Source of the DNA: an uncultured Christensenella sp.
GTDB taxonomy: Bacteria > Bacillota > Clostridia > Christensenellales > Pumilibacteraceae
Reading direction: 5' to 3'
Assembly (NCBI GenBank): GCA_910577995.1
Contig: CAJTND010000024.1
Location: 1 to 12,603 of the forward strand
DNA: 12,603 nt
The translations under genes were made by a program, and so were the position numbers. The notes under the pieces are model-generated. The model made no database searches. It had not been told where the DNA came from and saw only the letters and a list, made by a program, of their open reading frames with translations. Each line of letters begins with the position of its first letter. Positions within the stretch are counted from its first letter, which is position 1. Shown piece after piece: positions 1-6,783 of the stretch.

Positions 1-197
1 ATATTTACCGTAATTCTTACGTCGTGCGTCTTTTCGTATTCCGCCGCAAGTTTTTCCATGATAGGGGTAACGGAAGACGAACCCGAAACGGTAATGCTTT
101 CTTTTTTACTGCCGCAACCCGTCATTGCGCCGAGTGTTCCGCATACCAACGTGGCAACGCAAAGCGCACTTGCCAAAATTTTGCCTACTTTTTTCAT
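1..197 (-). CDS. pstS: Phosphate ABC transporter substrate-binding lipoprotein, PstS-like (3' part outside window)
   Basis: Only the first 65 residues are in the window. They begin with a lipoprotein signal peptide: a basic MKK start, a hydrophobic stretch at about residues 7-24, and MTGC with the predicted lipidated Cys28. The mature part opens with ITVSGSSSVTPIMEKLAAEY, the phosphate-binding SGSSS/TP loop of PstS-type proteins, so the protein should bind phosphate outside the membrane and pass it to a PstCA-B transporter lying beyond the left edge. The ATG at 197 follows AAGGAG with a good spacing. GC content (about 48% by hand count) is lower than in the neighbouring genes, and the visible Ile codons are ATT/ATC rather than ATA. 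A related solute-binding protein cannot be excluded from the N-terminus alone. Confidence 0.8.
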   Translation of the reverse strand, partial: MKKVGKILASALCVATLVCGTLGAMTGCGSKKESITVSGSSSVTPIMEKLAAEYEKTHDVRITVN

Positions 198-221
198 TTT
201 GTTTCTCCTTGAATTTTTATT

Positions 222-237
222 TTTGTCGTTTGACAAG
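222..237. promoter_or_regulatory. Palindrome with 0A-box-like half-sites at the pstS start region
   Basis: The plus strand carries TTGTC-GTTT-GACAA, a perfect 5-bp inverted repeat directly downstream of the -10 box. On the minus strand the half-site reads CTTGTCAAA, 8 of 9 matches to the Spo0A box TTTGTCRAA; on the plus strand TTTGTCGTT is 7 of 9. The position would suit a repressor. That it is an operator, and that a Spo0A-type protein binds it, are inferences. Confidence 0.35.
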
Positions 238-263
238 TATAGAATAGCAAGAAGAAGTAACAA
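236..263 (-). promoter_or_regulatory. Sigma-A promoter of the pstS-like gene
   Basis: Read on the minus strand, a -35 TTGTTA (258-263) and a -10 TATACT (236-241) are separated by 16 bases, with the start codon about 40 bases downstream. The start region overlaps the palindrome at 223-236. I saw no clear array of PHO-type TTAACA boxes. Confidence 0.6.
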
Positions 264-292
264 AGTTAGTCAGTCAGTTGCAATAAATATGT

Positions 293-332
293 AAAAAGAA
301 ACAGGACTTCGATTTGAAATCCTGTTCTTTTT
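293..332 (-). terminator. Rho-independent terminator, probably for the Sel1-repeat gene
   Basis: ACAGGA and TCCTGT pair around a short loop. The stem extends inward through TTC/GAA after one mismatch and outward through A/T pairs with one bulged A. On the minus strand it is followed by TTTTTACATAT. It lies about 95 bases after the Sel1 gene stop and before the pstS-like promoter, so it separates the two units. Confidence 0.7.
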
Positions 333-427
333 CATCGCTTGAAAGTGCAACTTTTATAAAATTTTTGTTTTTTAATCCCTATGGGAATTGCGCTTTTGCG
401 GGAACGCTTTTTTGTTTTCGCTTGTTT

Positions 428-1570
428 TCAGTTGAACTTTTTAAGAGCTTTTATCGCGGTCTCGCTGCCTTGCTCGGCGGCGCGGACGTACCACGCCTTG
501 GCTTTTTCGCGGTCTTTTTCTACGCCGTAGCCCTCGGCGTAGCACAAGCCGACCATGCTCTGCGCGTCGGGGTCGCCCTGCTCGGCGGACTTCATCATCC
601 ACATAAAGCCTTCCTCGTCGTCCTCTTGTATGCCGACGCCTTGAAGGTAGCACATGCCCGCTTGGTACTGCGCGTCCGAGTCGCCCTGCATCGCGGCTTG
701 GATAAACAGCGCGGCGGCGGCGCGCTTGTCTTTTTTGATGCCGCGTCCGTGCATGAGGTGCATCGCGTAGTTGTACTTGGCTTCCTTCATGCCGCCGTTC
801 ATGACGGAACGCTGATACCACTTGACGGCTTCCTTGTCGCTCTTTTTAACGCCCTTGCCGAAAGCGTAGACGTTGCCGAGGTTGTATTCCGCCATGCTCG
901 AGCCGAACTCCGCCGCTTTGAGGTACATTTCGATAGCCATCTCCATGTCCTCTTTGACGCCGTTCCCTTCCTCGTAGCAACAGCCGAGGTTGCAGAACGC
1001 CTGATGATAATTTTGCTCGGCGGACTTCTTGTACCACTCGACGGCTTCCTCTTGGTCCTCCGCTACGCCGAGCCCGTACTGATAGCAATAGCCGACATAG
1101 CACTGGGCTTTTCTGTGACCTTGCTGAGCCGCGTCCATGTACAGCTGAAAAGCTTTTTTCTCGTCGTGCTCCACGCCGTCGGCGTCGTCGTAACATTCGC
1201 CGAGGCGGAACTGCGCTTCCGCGACGCCCTGCTCGGCGGCGCACGCGTACCACTTGACCGCCTCGGTCATGCTCGGCTTGACGCCCTGACCGTGGTGGTA
1301 GGCGTTGGCGGTGCTGAACTGCGCCTCCGCGTCGCCGAGCTCGGCGGCTTTTTTGAACCAACCGAACGCTTCCATCATCGCTTTCGGCTTGTTTTCCGCG
1401 TAGCCGTCTTCGCACATACAGCCGATATTGTACATCGCCTCCGCGTCGCCGAGCTCCGCCGCTTCGCGCCAGACCGCTATCGCCTCGGGGATCTTATCCT
1501 CGTCGTACAGCTCTTCGGCTTTCGCATTGAGCTCCGCTATCTTTTTCGCGTTGGCAGTTTTTTTATCCAT
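428..1570 (-). CDS. Cytoplasmic Sel1-repeat (TPR-like) protein
   Basis: The 380-residue protein is almost entirely Sel1-like repeats of about 36 residues: nine full copies and a partial last one. A typical unit runs AEQGDPDAQ....GLCYAEGYGVEKD..KAKAWYVRA, with the family's small-residue and aromatic positions kept. Sel1 repeats form an alpha-alpha superhelix used for protein-protein contact. There is no signal peptide or membrane segment, so it is probably an intracellular scaffold or adaptor; its partner is unknown. An in-frame ATG at 1657 exists, but it lies in the -35 box, while the ATG at 1570 follows AAAGGAG with a 6-7 base gap and begins MDKKTANAKK, so I chose 1570. The only non-repeat part is an N-terminal helical stretch of about 35 residues. 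It lies 123 bases downstream of the TPK-like gene but has its own promoter. Confidence 0.9.
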   Translation of the reverse strand: MDKKTANAKKIAELNAKAEELYDEDKIPEAIAVWREAAELGDAEAMYNIGCMCEDGYAENKPKAMMEAFGWFKKAAELGDAEAQFSTANAYHHGQGVKPSMTEAVKWYACAAEQGVAEAQFRLGECYDDADGVEHDEKKAFQLYMDAAQQGHRKAQCYVGYCYQYGLGVAEDQEEAVEWYKKSAEQNYHQAFCNLGCCYEEGNGVKEDMEMAIEMYLKAAEFGSSMAEYNLGNVYAFGKGVKKSDKEAVKWYQRSVMNGGMKEAKYNYAMHLMHGRGIKKDKRAAAALFIQAAMQGDSDAQYQAGMCYLQGVGIQEDDEEGFMWMMKSAEQGDPDAQSMVGLCYAEGYGVEKDREKAKAWYVRAAEQGSETAIKALKKFN

Positions 1571-1628
1571 GGCGTCTCCTTTCGGGCATGCGCCGAGCGT
1601 TTTCGCTTGCGCGCCGCCGTCGGTCATA

Positions 1629-1657
1629 AGTATAGCACATGCGGTACAAACATGCAA
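1629..1657 (-). promoter_or_regulatory. Sigma-A promoter of the Sel1-repeat gene
   Basis: On the minus strand TTGCAT (1652-1657) and TATACT (1629-1634) are exactly 17 bases apart. Transcription should start near 1622, giving a leader of about 50 bases before the ATG at 1570. This argues against the longer in-frame start at 1657. Confidence 0.75.
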
Positions 1658-1693
1658 TGCTTTTTGAAAATTTGTAAAAATTTTTCGCCGCCG

Positions 1694-2314
1694 TCATCTG
1701 CCGAAAACGACGAGAAGCGCGCCGCGCTTGACGGCGACGGTCGCTCCGCATTTTGAGCCCGCGGCTATTATCGGCGGCAACGGCGGCTGTTCTGCGGTCA
1801 GTGCATTCGGGACCGGCGCGCCGTCGAAGCCCTTTGCCGTAACGCCCTCCGCCGCGCCGCCGTACGCGAATATCGACACTGCGCCGACGGCGGTCTTTGG
1901 CAGGGTAAAACTGCCGTCGGAAAAGACCGTCGCTATCGTTTCGCCGCCGATGAGAAACCCGCGCGCGCCATGCGCGTCGAGATAGGCGAGCGCGGAAAAG
2001 CTCTCCGCCGTCGGCGCGAGCCCGCCCGACATGCCGTATATCACGAACGTCTTGCAGCCGCGCCTCAGTCCGACTTTGACTGCGGCGAACAGCGCGCTGT
2101 CCGCTTTGTCGCGTTCTATCTTGACGACGAACTCGTCGGTATCGAGCGTTTCGCCGTCCTTGAAGTCGCCGACGACCGCATCGGGCAGCACGCCGTGCCC
2201 GACGGCATTATAAAATCCGCCGACGGTGGCAAGTATCAGCCCGTCCTTGCCGTCGAACCGCTCGCGCGGCGCAACGTCGCCGTTCGATCCGAAAATGACG
2301 CAATAATTTTCCAT
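1694..2314 (-). CDS. Divergent thiamine-pyrophosphokinase-like protein, possibly non-catalytic
   Basis: This 206-residue protein has the layout of thiamine pyrophosphokinases, which move a pyrophosphate from ATP to thiamine. PDAVVGDF at 44-51 matches the PDxxxGDFDS block; IERDKADSAL at 66-75 matches the DKTD block; VSIFAYGGAAEGVTAKGF near 145-163 matches the start of the C-terminal beta domain. Several motifs are broken: the ADGGAN block is TVGGFYN (30-36), the second Asp of GDFDS is Lys52, and the GGRxDHxxxN block reads GGLAPTAESF (97-106) with no Arg, Asp, His or Asn. The C-terminal SNE block is also not kept (GSKCG). I infer a paralogue with altered or lost activity. The family call rests on motif order. 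The promoter predicts a leaderless mRNA. Confidence 0.7.
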   Translation of the reverse strand: MENYCVIFGSNGDVAPRERFDGKDGLILATVGGFYNAVGHGVLPDAVVGDFKDGETLDTDEFVVKIERDKADSALFAAVKVGLRRGCKTFVIYGMSGGLAPTAESFSALAYLDAHGARGFLIGGETIATVFSDGSFTLPKTAVGAVSIFAYGGAAEGVTAKGFDGAPVPNALTAEQPPLPPIIAAGSKCGATVAVKRGALLVVFGR

Positions 2315-2320
2315 GACACG

Positions 2321-2349
2321 ATTATATCACGCTCTGCCGCGCAAGGCAA
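2321..2349 (-). promoter_or_regulatory. Promoter giving a predicted leaderless mRNA for the TPK-like gene
   Basis: On the minus strand TTGCCT (2344-2349), 17 bases, then TATAAT (2321-2326). The ATG at 2314 follows the -10 box after only six bases, so transcription would start at or within a base or two of the start codon. No Shine-Dalgarno sequence is present, and no alternative Met lies near the N-terminus. Confidence 0.7.
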
Positions 2350-2406
2350 GCCGATAGCCGCGATGATGCTTGCAAGAAATATGTCGGCGCGGTAAACATA
2401 TTCGGA

Positions 2407-2442
2407 GCACATATATCATTATTTAATACAATTTTAATGTGC
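2407..2442. promoter_or_regulatory. Spaced dyad upstream of the tldD promoter
   Basis: GCACAT (2407-2412) and ATGTGC (2437-2442) form a perfect inverted repeat with a 24-base AT-rich centre. It lies seven bases before the tldD -35 box, in the divergent spacer shared with the TPK-like gene. Its use as a regulator site is a guess. Confidence 0.25.
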
Positions 2443-2448
2443 GATGAG

Positions 2449-2477
2449 TTGTTATAAACGCTCGGATGTGATATAAT
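2449..2477 (+). promoter_or_regulatory. Sigma-A promoter of the tldD operon
   Basis: TTGTTA (2449-2454), 17 bases, TATAAT (2472-2477), with an extended -10 TG at 2469-2470. The predicted start near 2484 leaves a very short leader that begins at or just before the AAAGGAG ribosome binding site (2483-2489). Confidence 0.8.
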
Positions 2478-2500
2478 CTTGTAAAGGAGCAAGAAATAAT

Positions 2501-3898
2501 ATGGAAAACAAACAGGCAAAAAAAGTGCTGTCCGCCGCGCTCGCGACGGGCGCGGACCTTGCCGAGCTGTATGTTCAGAACAAGCTTACGCGCGTCGTCC
2601 AGCTTAACTATAAGCGCGTCGACAACGTTGCGACTACACTCGTTTACGGCGCGGGGCTCAGGCTGATGCGCGGCGTTCAGCAGGTCTACGGCTACACCTC
2701 CGACCTGTCGGAAGCGTCGCTTCTCGCGCTCGCGGACAAGCTTGCGGCGTACTTCGACGGCAAGCGCGCCGTCGACTGCGGAGATATAAAAGACGTTAAG
2801 AATCCCGAGACCCACAAACCGAAGAAGGAACACGAAACGCTTTCCGTCGCGGATACGATAGCGTATCTCAAAAAGGGCGAGGACACGATATACGCGGTGT
2901 CGCCGCTCATCGTCAACGCGACGTGCACCGCGGGCTTCAACGATGAAAAGGTGGAGATATTCACGGCGACGGCTGACGGCGCGCGCGCTGTGCGCGACAG
3001 GCGCGTGCATACGCGCTTGTTGGCGCAGGCGGTAGCGGCTCGCGACGGCGCATTCGAGGTCGGGTTCTCCGGTCCGGGACTGTCCGAGGGCGTGGAGTTC
3101 CTCGACGAGATAGATTATGTCGCCGAGGCGGAAAAAGCCGCCAAGACGGCTGTCGCGCTGCTCGACGCGCCCGAGTGCCCGTCGGGCGTAATGCCCGTCG
3201 TCATAGGCAACGGGTTCGGCGGCGTGCTGTTCCACGAGGCGTGCGGACATCCGCTCGAGGGCACGGCGATTTCGCATAACACGTCGCCGTTCGCTGGCAA
3301 GCTCGGGGAGAAGGTAGCGTCGGAGCTTGTGACGGCGATAGACGACGGCACGAGAAAGAACGGCTGGGGCAGCGAGTGCTTCGACGACGAGGGCGTCGCG
3401 TCGACTAAGAACGTTCTTATAGAAAAGGGCGTGCTCAAATCGTACATGGTAGATACCTTCGACGGGCGGCGGCTCGGCATGAAGCCGACGGGCGCGTGCC
3501 GACGCGAGTCGTACAAATACCTGCCGACAACGCGCATGACCAATACCTACATAGCGGCGGGCGAGAGCAAGCCCGAGGATATAATAAAGGCGACCAAGCA
3601 GGGCATTTATTGCGTATCGTTCAACGGCGGTTCCGTCGATCCGACGACCGACAAGTTCAACTTCACTTCGTCCGAGACCTATCTTATCAAGGACGGCAAG
3701 ATAGACAAGCTGGTAAAATCCCCGACGCTCACGGGCTTCGGGTACGAGATACTGCACAAGATCGACATGGTCGGCAACGACTGCGCGCTCGCGGCGGGCA
3801 ACTGCGGCGCGGCGTCGGGCATGGTGTACGCGGCTGTCGGTCAGCCGACGCTGCGCGTGTCCGAGATGACCGTCGGCGGCAAAGGAGAGGCTATATAA
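2501..3898 (+). CDS. tldD: Metalloprotease TldD, catalytic subunit
   Basis: At 465 residues this is close to the usual TldD length. The zinc-binding HExxxH motif is intact as HEACGH at 245-250, inside GVLFHEACGHPLEG, and the late cysteine ligand is likely Cys435 in NCGAASGMVYAAVGQPTLRV. TldD pairs with TldE to form a hollow heterodimer that admits only unfolded or short peptides; known roles are maturation of microcin B17, removal of RiPP leaders and degradation of the antitoxin CcdA. The ATG at 2501 follows AAAGGAG. The next gene is tldE after one base, as expected for subunits made together. No signal peptide, so it is cytoplasmic. Nothing in the window looks like a precursor peptide, so the substrate here is unknown. 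Confidence 0.95.
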   Translation: MENKQAKKVLSAALATGADLAELYVQNKLTRVVQLNYKRVDNVATTLVYGAGLRLMRGVQQVYGYTSDLSEASLLALADKLAAYFDGKRAVDCGDIKDVKNPETHKPKKEHETLSVADTIAYLKKGEDTIYAVSPLIVNATCTAGFNDEKVEIFTATADGARAVRDRRVHTRLLAQAVAARDGAFEVGFSGPGLSEGVEFLDEIDYVAEAEKAAKTAVALLDAPECPSGVMPVVIGNGFGGVLFHEACGHPLEGTAISHNTSPFAGKLGEKVASELVTAIDDGTRKNGWGSECFDDEGVASTKNVLIEKGVLKSYMVDTFDGRRLGMKPTGACRRESYKYLPTTRMTNTYIAAGESKPEDIIKATKQGIYCVSFNGGSVDPTTDKFNFTSSETYLIKDGKIDKLVKSPTLTGFGYEILHKIDMVGNDCALAAGNCGAASGMVYAAVGQPTLRVSEMTVGGKGEAI

Positions 3899-3899
3899 T

Positions 3900-5222
3900 A
3901 TGGATATGAACAAGCTTTACAAGGCGGCGGCTGCCGCAGGCATCGCGCCGTTCGAGACGCGTATAAGCAACGAGAACATAATAACCGTCAAGCTTTTCAA
4001 CGAGGACGTGGAAAATTACACCGTCGCAGAAAACGGCTCGATGAAGGTGCGCGGACTCGTCGACGGTAAGGGCGGCGTGTTTTCGTCCGACCGCGTCGAC
4101 GACGAGGTCATCGACGTAGCCGTCAAGGCGGTCAAGGATTCCGCAGAGTACGGTCAGCCCGTCGATCCCGAGTTTTTCCTCGGCGGCGAGGGGCTCGAAT
4201 ACGAGGACGCGCCGACCTTCAACGAAAAGCTCGCGGCTGTGCCCGCGTCCGAGCTCATCGCGCTCGGCAAGACGATAGCCAAAAAGGCGCTCGCCGCGGA
4301 CAAGCGCATAGAGAGCGTCAATGTCCAAGTGGAATACAGCTTCAACGAAACGAGGCTCAAAAATTCCGTCGGGCTGGACGTAGCGCAAAAGACCAATTAC
4401 GTTATAATATTCGGCAGCGCCAAGGCCAAGGACGGCGACTCGGTCGAGAGCGGCAGTCATTACGAGATCCTTACGGGCATCGACGGGCTGGATATCGACG
4501 GCTTTGCGAAAAAGCTCGCCGCCGATGCGTCGGACAGGCTGGGCGGCGATTCCGTCAAGAGCGGCAAGTACAAGGTAGTGTATTCGCCCAACTGCGCGGC
4601 GGCGCTCCTCACCGCGCTCACGGACGGATTTTCCGCGTTCAACGTCGAACAGCATATCTCGCTCCTCGAGGGCAAGATCGGGCAGAAGATCTTCTCGCCG
4701 CTGTTCTCGCTCGAACAGACGCCTATCGGCAGCGAGCCGTTTTGCAGCGCGTTCGACTCCGAGGGCATGCCGTGCAAAAACGCTTTGCTCATAGATAAGG
4801 GCGTGCCGACCGATTACGTTTACGACCTCGCCACCGCCAAGCGCGCCGGCAAGAAGTCGACGGGCAACGGCGTGCTCCAAGGCGGCAACGTCCGTCCCGC
4901 CGTCATGTACGCGCACGTCCTGCCCGGCGATAGATCGCTCGAAAAGCTTTTCGAATTCGTCGGCGACGGGCTGTATATAGACGACCTCGGCGGCATAGGC
5001 ACGGGACTTAACGCTCAATCGGGCGCGTACTCGTTGCAGGCGGGCGGCTTCCTTATAGAAAACGGCAAGCTGTCGCGTCCCGTTTCGCTCATAACCGTCG
5101 CCGGCAATATCATGACCGACTTCAACGACGTGATAGCCGTCGGCAACGACGAAAAGACGACGTACCACGGTATAAAGACCCCGTCGATAGCGATAGGCAG
5201 TCTTTCCGTTTCCGGTAAATAA
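3900..5222 (+). CDS. tldE: TldE/PmbA, non-catalytic partner of TldD
   Basis: The 440-residue protein has the TldE family signatures TPIGSEPFCSAFDSEGMPCK (274-293) and GTGLNAQSGAYSLQAGGFL (367-385) and lacks HExxxH, which separates it from TldD. It should supply the second half of the TldD-TldE chamber. AAAGGAG at 3881-3887, inside the end of tldD, provides the ribosome binding site. A second ATG at 3906 (residue 3) is possible, but 3900 gives the better fit to a 1-base coupled junction. The DJ-1-family gene follows after two bases. Confidence 0.93.
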   Translation: MDMNKLYKAAAAAGIAPFETRISNENIITVKLFNEDVENYTVAENGSMKVRGLVDGKGGVFSSDRVDDEVIDVAVKAVKDSAEYGQPVDPEFFLGGEGLEYEDAPTFNEKLAAVPASELIALGKTIAKKALAADKRIESVNVQVEYSFNETRLKNSVGLDVAQKTNYVIIFGSAKAKDGDSVESGSHYEILTGIDGLDIDGFAKKLAADASDRLGGDSVKSGKYKVVYSPNCAAALLTALTDGFSAFNVEQHISLLEGKIGQKIFSPLFSLEQTPIGSEPFCSAFDSEGMPCKNALLIDKGVPTDYVYDLATAKRAGKKSTGNGVLQGGNVRPAVMYAHVLPGDRSLEKLFEFVGDGLYIDDLGGIGTGLNAQSGAYSLQAGGFLIENGKLSRPVSLITVAGNIMTDFNDVIAVGNDEKTTYHGIKTPSIAIGSLSVSGK

Positions 5223-5224
5223 CG

Positions 5225-5773
5225 ATGCCCAAGGTCTATACTTTCATCGCCGACGGCACGGAGGAGACCGAGCTTTTGTGCGTCGTGGATATCCTGCGCC
5301 GCGCCGGGATTGATGCTTTGACGGTATCGGTCGGCGGCGCGACGGTCACGAGCTCGCACGGCGTCAAGATAACTGCGGACATGACGATATCGGACTGCGC
5401 GTTCGACGACGCGGATCTGCTGTTCGTGCCCGGCGGCATGCCCGGCACGCAAACGCTTGCCGCCGACAAAACGCTGATACGCGCGATAGCCGATGCGCTC
5501 AAAAGCGGCAAACGCGTCGCCGCTATCTGCGCCGCGCCTGCGCTCGTGCTCGCTGCGAACGGCTTCCTCGACGGAAAGAAAGCGACGTGCTTCCCGACAT
5601 TTGCGGATAGGATGTCGGCTTGCGAATACCTGCCGACCGCGCGCGTCGTCACCGACGGAAACGTCACCACGGCACGCGGCATGGGCTGTTCGGTCGACCT
5701 CGGGCTCGAGCTCGTCAAGCTTTTGACGGACGAGCAGACCGCGGAACAGATCAAAAACAGTATACAGTATTAA
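5225..5773 (+). CDS. DJ-1/PfpI-family protein (YajL/ThiJ-like)
   Basis: The 182-residue protein covers a whole DJ-1 domain. DGTEETE at 10-16 supplies the conserved acidic residue (Glu16, matching DJ-1 Glu18), VPGGMPGTQTL at 68-78 is the loop before the active-site strand, and AAICAAPALVL at 99-109 is the nucleophile elbow with Cys102. The DJ-1 His126 position is not kept (TCFPTF). Family members are reported as chaperones, glyoxalases or deglycases, and the exact reaction cannot be read from sequence. The start lies two bases after the tldE stop with no clear Shine-Dalgarno sequence, so translation is probably coupled. It is the last gene of the tldD operon. Confidence 0.9.
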   Translation: MPKVYTFIADGTEETELLCVVDILRRAGIDALTVSVGGATVTSSHGVKITADMTISDCAFDDADLLFVPGGMPGTQTLAADKTLIRAIADALKSGKRVAAICAAPALVLAANGFLDGKKATCFPTFADRMSACEYLPTARVVTDGNVTTARGMGCSVDLGLELVKLLTDEQTAEQIKNSIQY

Positions 5774-5788
5774 ATGTCGTCATATCTA

Positions 5789-5820
5789 AAAAACAGCCCG
5801 ACCGCGGTCGGGCTGTTTTT
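5789..5820. terminator. Bidirectional rho-independent terminator
   Basis: A perfect 16+16 foldback centred between 5804 and 5805: AAAAACAGCCCGACCG and its exact reverse complement. Five T follow on the plus strand and at least five on the minus strand. It lies 15 bases after the DJ-1-family stop and 38 bases beyond the stop of the convergent membrane-protein gene, so it can end both operons. Confidence 0.95.
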
Positions 5821-5858
5821 ATGTGTAGTCGGGTTTATACTATCGTGTCGGCGGCGCG

Positions 5859-6179
5859 TCATACCGCGAAGAGATACAGGATCTGTACGAGGACGAGAAA
5901 ATAGCCGATCAAGCGCGCGGAGAACACGCCGACCTCCTCTGGCTTGACCTCGGATAACCTCGGGTTGCCGCAGGATAACAAAAACAAAAATTTATAGCCG
6001 ACGGACGCGATATAGTAAGCGAGCCTGTGCAGAAGAATGCCGACGAGCCCGATGATCTGGAACATGACAGTCATCGCCATATCCGCTTTGATATAGACAT
6101 ATAGGACCGAGCCGACCGTCAGCGAGACGATGAGGAGCGTTATCGTGATCGTGTTTACCGAAAAAAGTATTTTCTTCAT
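5859..6179 (-). CDS. Small membrane protein of unknown function
   Basis: I do not recognise this 106-residue protein. Three hydrophobic segments are visible: about 8-30, 36-62 (possibly to 70), and 87-106, the last reaching the C-terminus. A short polar loop, GNPRLSEVKPEEVG at 71-84, joins the last two. AAGGAG with a 12-base gap precedes the ATG at 6179. It starts seven bases after the stop of the single-pass protein gene, so the two are co-transcribed and may act together in the membrane. Confidence 0.75.
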   Translation of the reverse strand: MKKILFSVNTITITLLIVSLTVGSVLYVYIKADMAMTVMFQIIGLVGILLHRLAYYIASVGYKFLFLLSCGNPRLSEVKPEEVGVFSARLIGYFLVLVQILYLFAV

Positions 6180-6186
6180 TTTTGAG

Positions 6187-6672
6187 TCAGTCTCCTTCCT
6201 GCGGTATGTAAGCGAATTTCGCGCTTACGGAGATCAGCTTCACCGTGATATCGGGCGTTACGGGTCTAAGCGAGGAAAACGGGTACGTAAAATACGCTTC
6301 GCCGTTATAGGTGTACGGCGAATCGGGAGTTATGCTCCGATCGGGTCTTATCGTTATCGTGCCGAGGTCGTCCGCATATTCCGCGGAGCATTTCAACTCA
6401 ACGACGAGCTCGGTTATTTCCCTGTACGGCATTGCTTTTATCTTGAAGCCGTACTCGTGTTTTACTGGCGTATTCGCGCTTTGCACAAATTCGGAGGAAA
6501 CGGAAAAGTCGATAGTAAGATATTCTTTATAGTTATCCGTAGTGACGACGCCCGGTCTTAGGTCGGGACGGCGTTTTATCGCGCAGGCTATCCCGATGCA
6601 CGCGGCAATGATAAGCACTGCCGTTACTACAAGGTCGGCGAGTATTATTTTGTTTTTTATCTCTTTGGACAC
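6187..6672 (-). CDS. Single-pass membrane-anchored protein of unknown function, GTG start
   Basis: The frame is open further upstream (GTG at 6717, ATG at 6705), but those codons lie before or at the predicted transcription start. The GTG at 6672 follows GGAG (complement of 6678-6681) by five bases, so I start there, giving 161 residues. The N-terminus reads MSKEIKNK, then one transmembrane helix at about 9-32, then KRR, consistent with anchoring. The rest is polar and looks beta-rich with alternating hydrophobic residues (YLTIDFSVSSEF, GTITIRPDRS), with no motif I can name. It is first in a two-gene operon with the three-segment membrane protein. Confidence 0.75.
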   Translation of the reverse strand: MSKEIKNKIILADLVVTAVLIIAACIGIACAIKRRPDLRPGVVTTDNYKEYLTIDFSVSSEFVQSANTPVKHEYGFKIKAMPYREITELVVELKCSAEYADDLGTITIRPDRSITPDSPYTYNGEAYFTYPFSSLRPVTPDITVKLISVSAKFAYIPQEGD

Positions 6673-6707
6673 AGGCGCTCCGCATGACTTTGAATAAGTC
6701 CGCATCG

Positions 6708-6737
6708 ATCGTATCACATTGCGGGCGTGTTTGTCAA
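6708..6737 (-). promoter_or_regulatory. Promoter of the two-gene membrane-protein operon, overlapping a 0A-like box
   Basis: On the minus strand TTGACA (6732-6737), 18 bases, then TACGAT (6708-6713), with TG one base before the -10 (extended -10). Transcription would start near 6701. On the plus strand 6730-6738 reads TTTGTCAAT, 8 of 9 matches to the Spo0A box TTTGTCRAA. Part of this match follows from the -35 sequence itself. Confidence 0.6.
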
Positions 6738-6765
6738 TCTATTGAAGTATTTATATACGATATAA

Positions 6766-6781
6766 CGCCGCAAGAGCGGCG
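6766..6781 (-). terminator. Weak hairpin after the Spo0A-C-like gene
   Basis: CGCCGC-AAGA-GCGGCG, a perfect 6-bp stem two bases after the stop codon on the minus strand. It is followed by TTATATCG rather than a clean T run, so it may end transcription only partly and let some through to the membrane-protein operon. Confidence 0.4.
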
Positions 6782-6783
6782 GT

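Noticed and set aside
1655..1657. Upstream in-frame ATG of the Sel1 gene
   Set aside because: It lies within the -35 hexamer of the gene's own promoter and lacks a binding site; the ATG at 1570 has a good AAAGGAG.
314..1756. A 480-codon plus-strand frame over the Sel1 gene
   Set aside because: The minus strand encodes clear 36-residue Sel1 repeats with promoter, binding site and terminator. The plus frame is a low-complexity mirror of the repeats.
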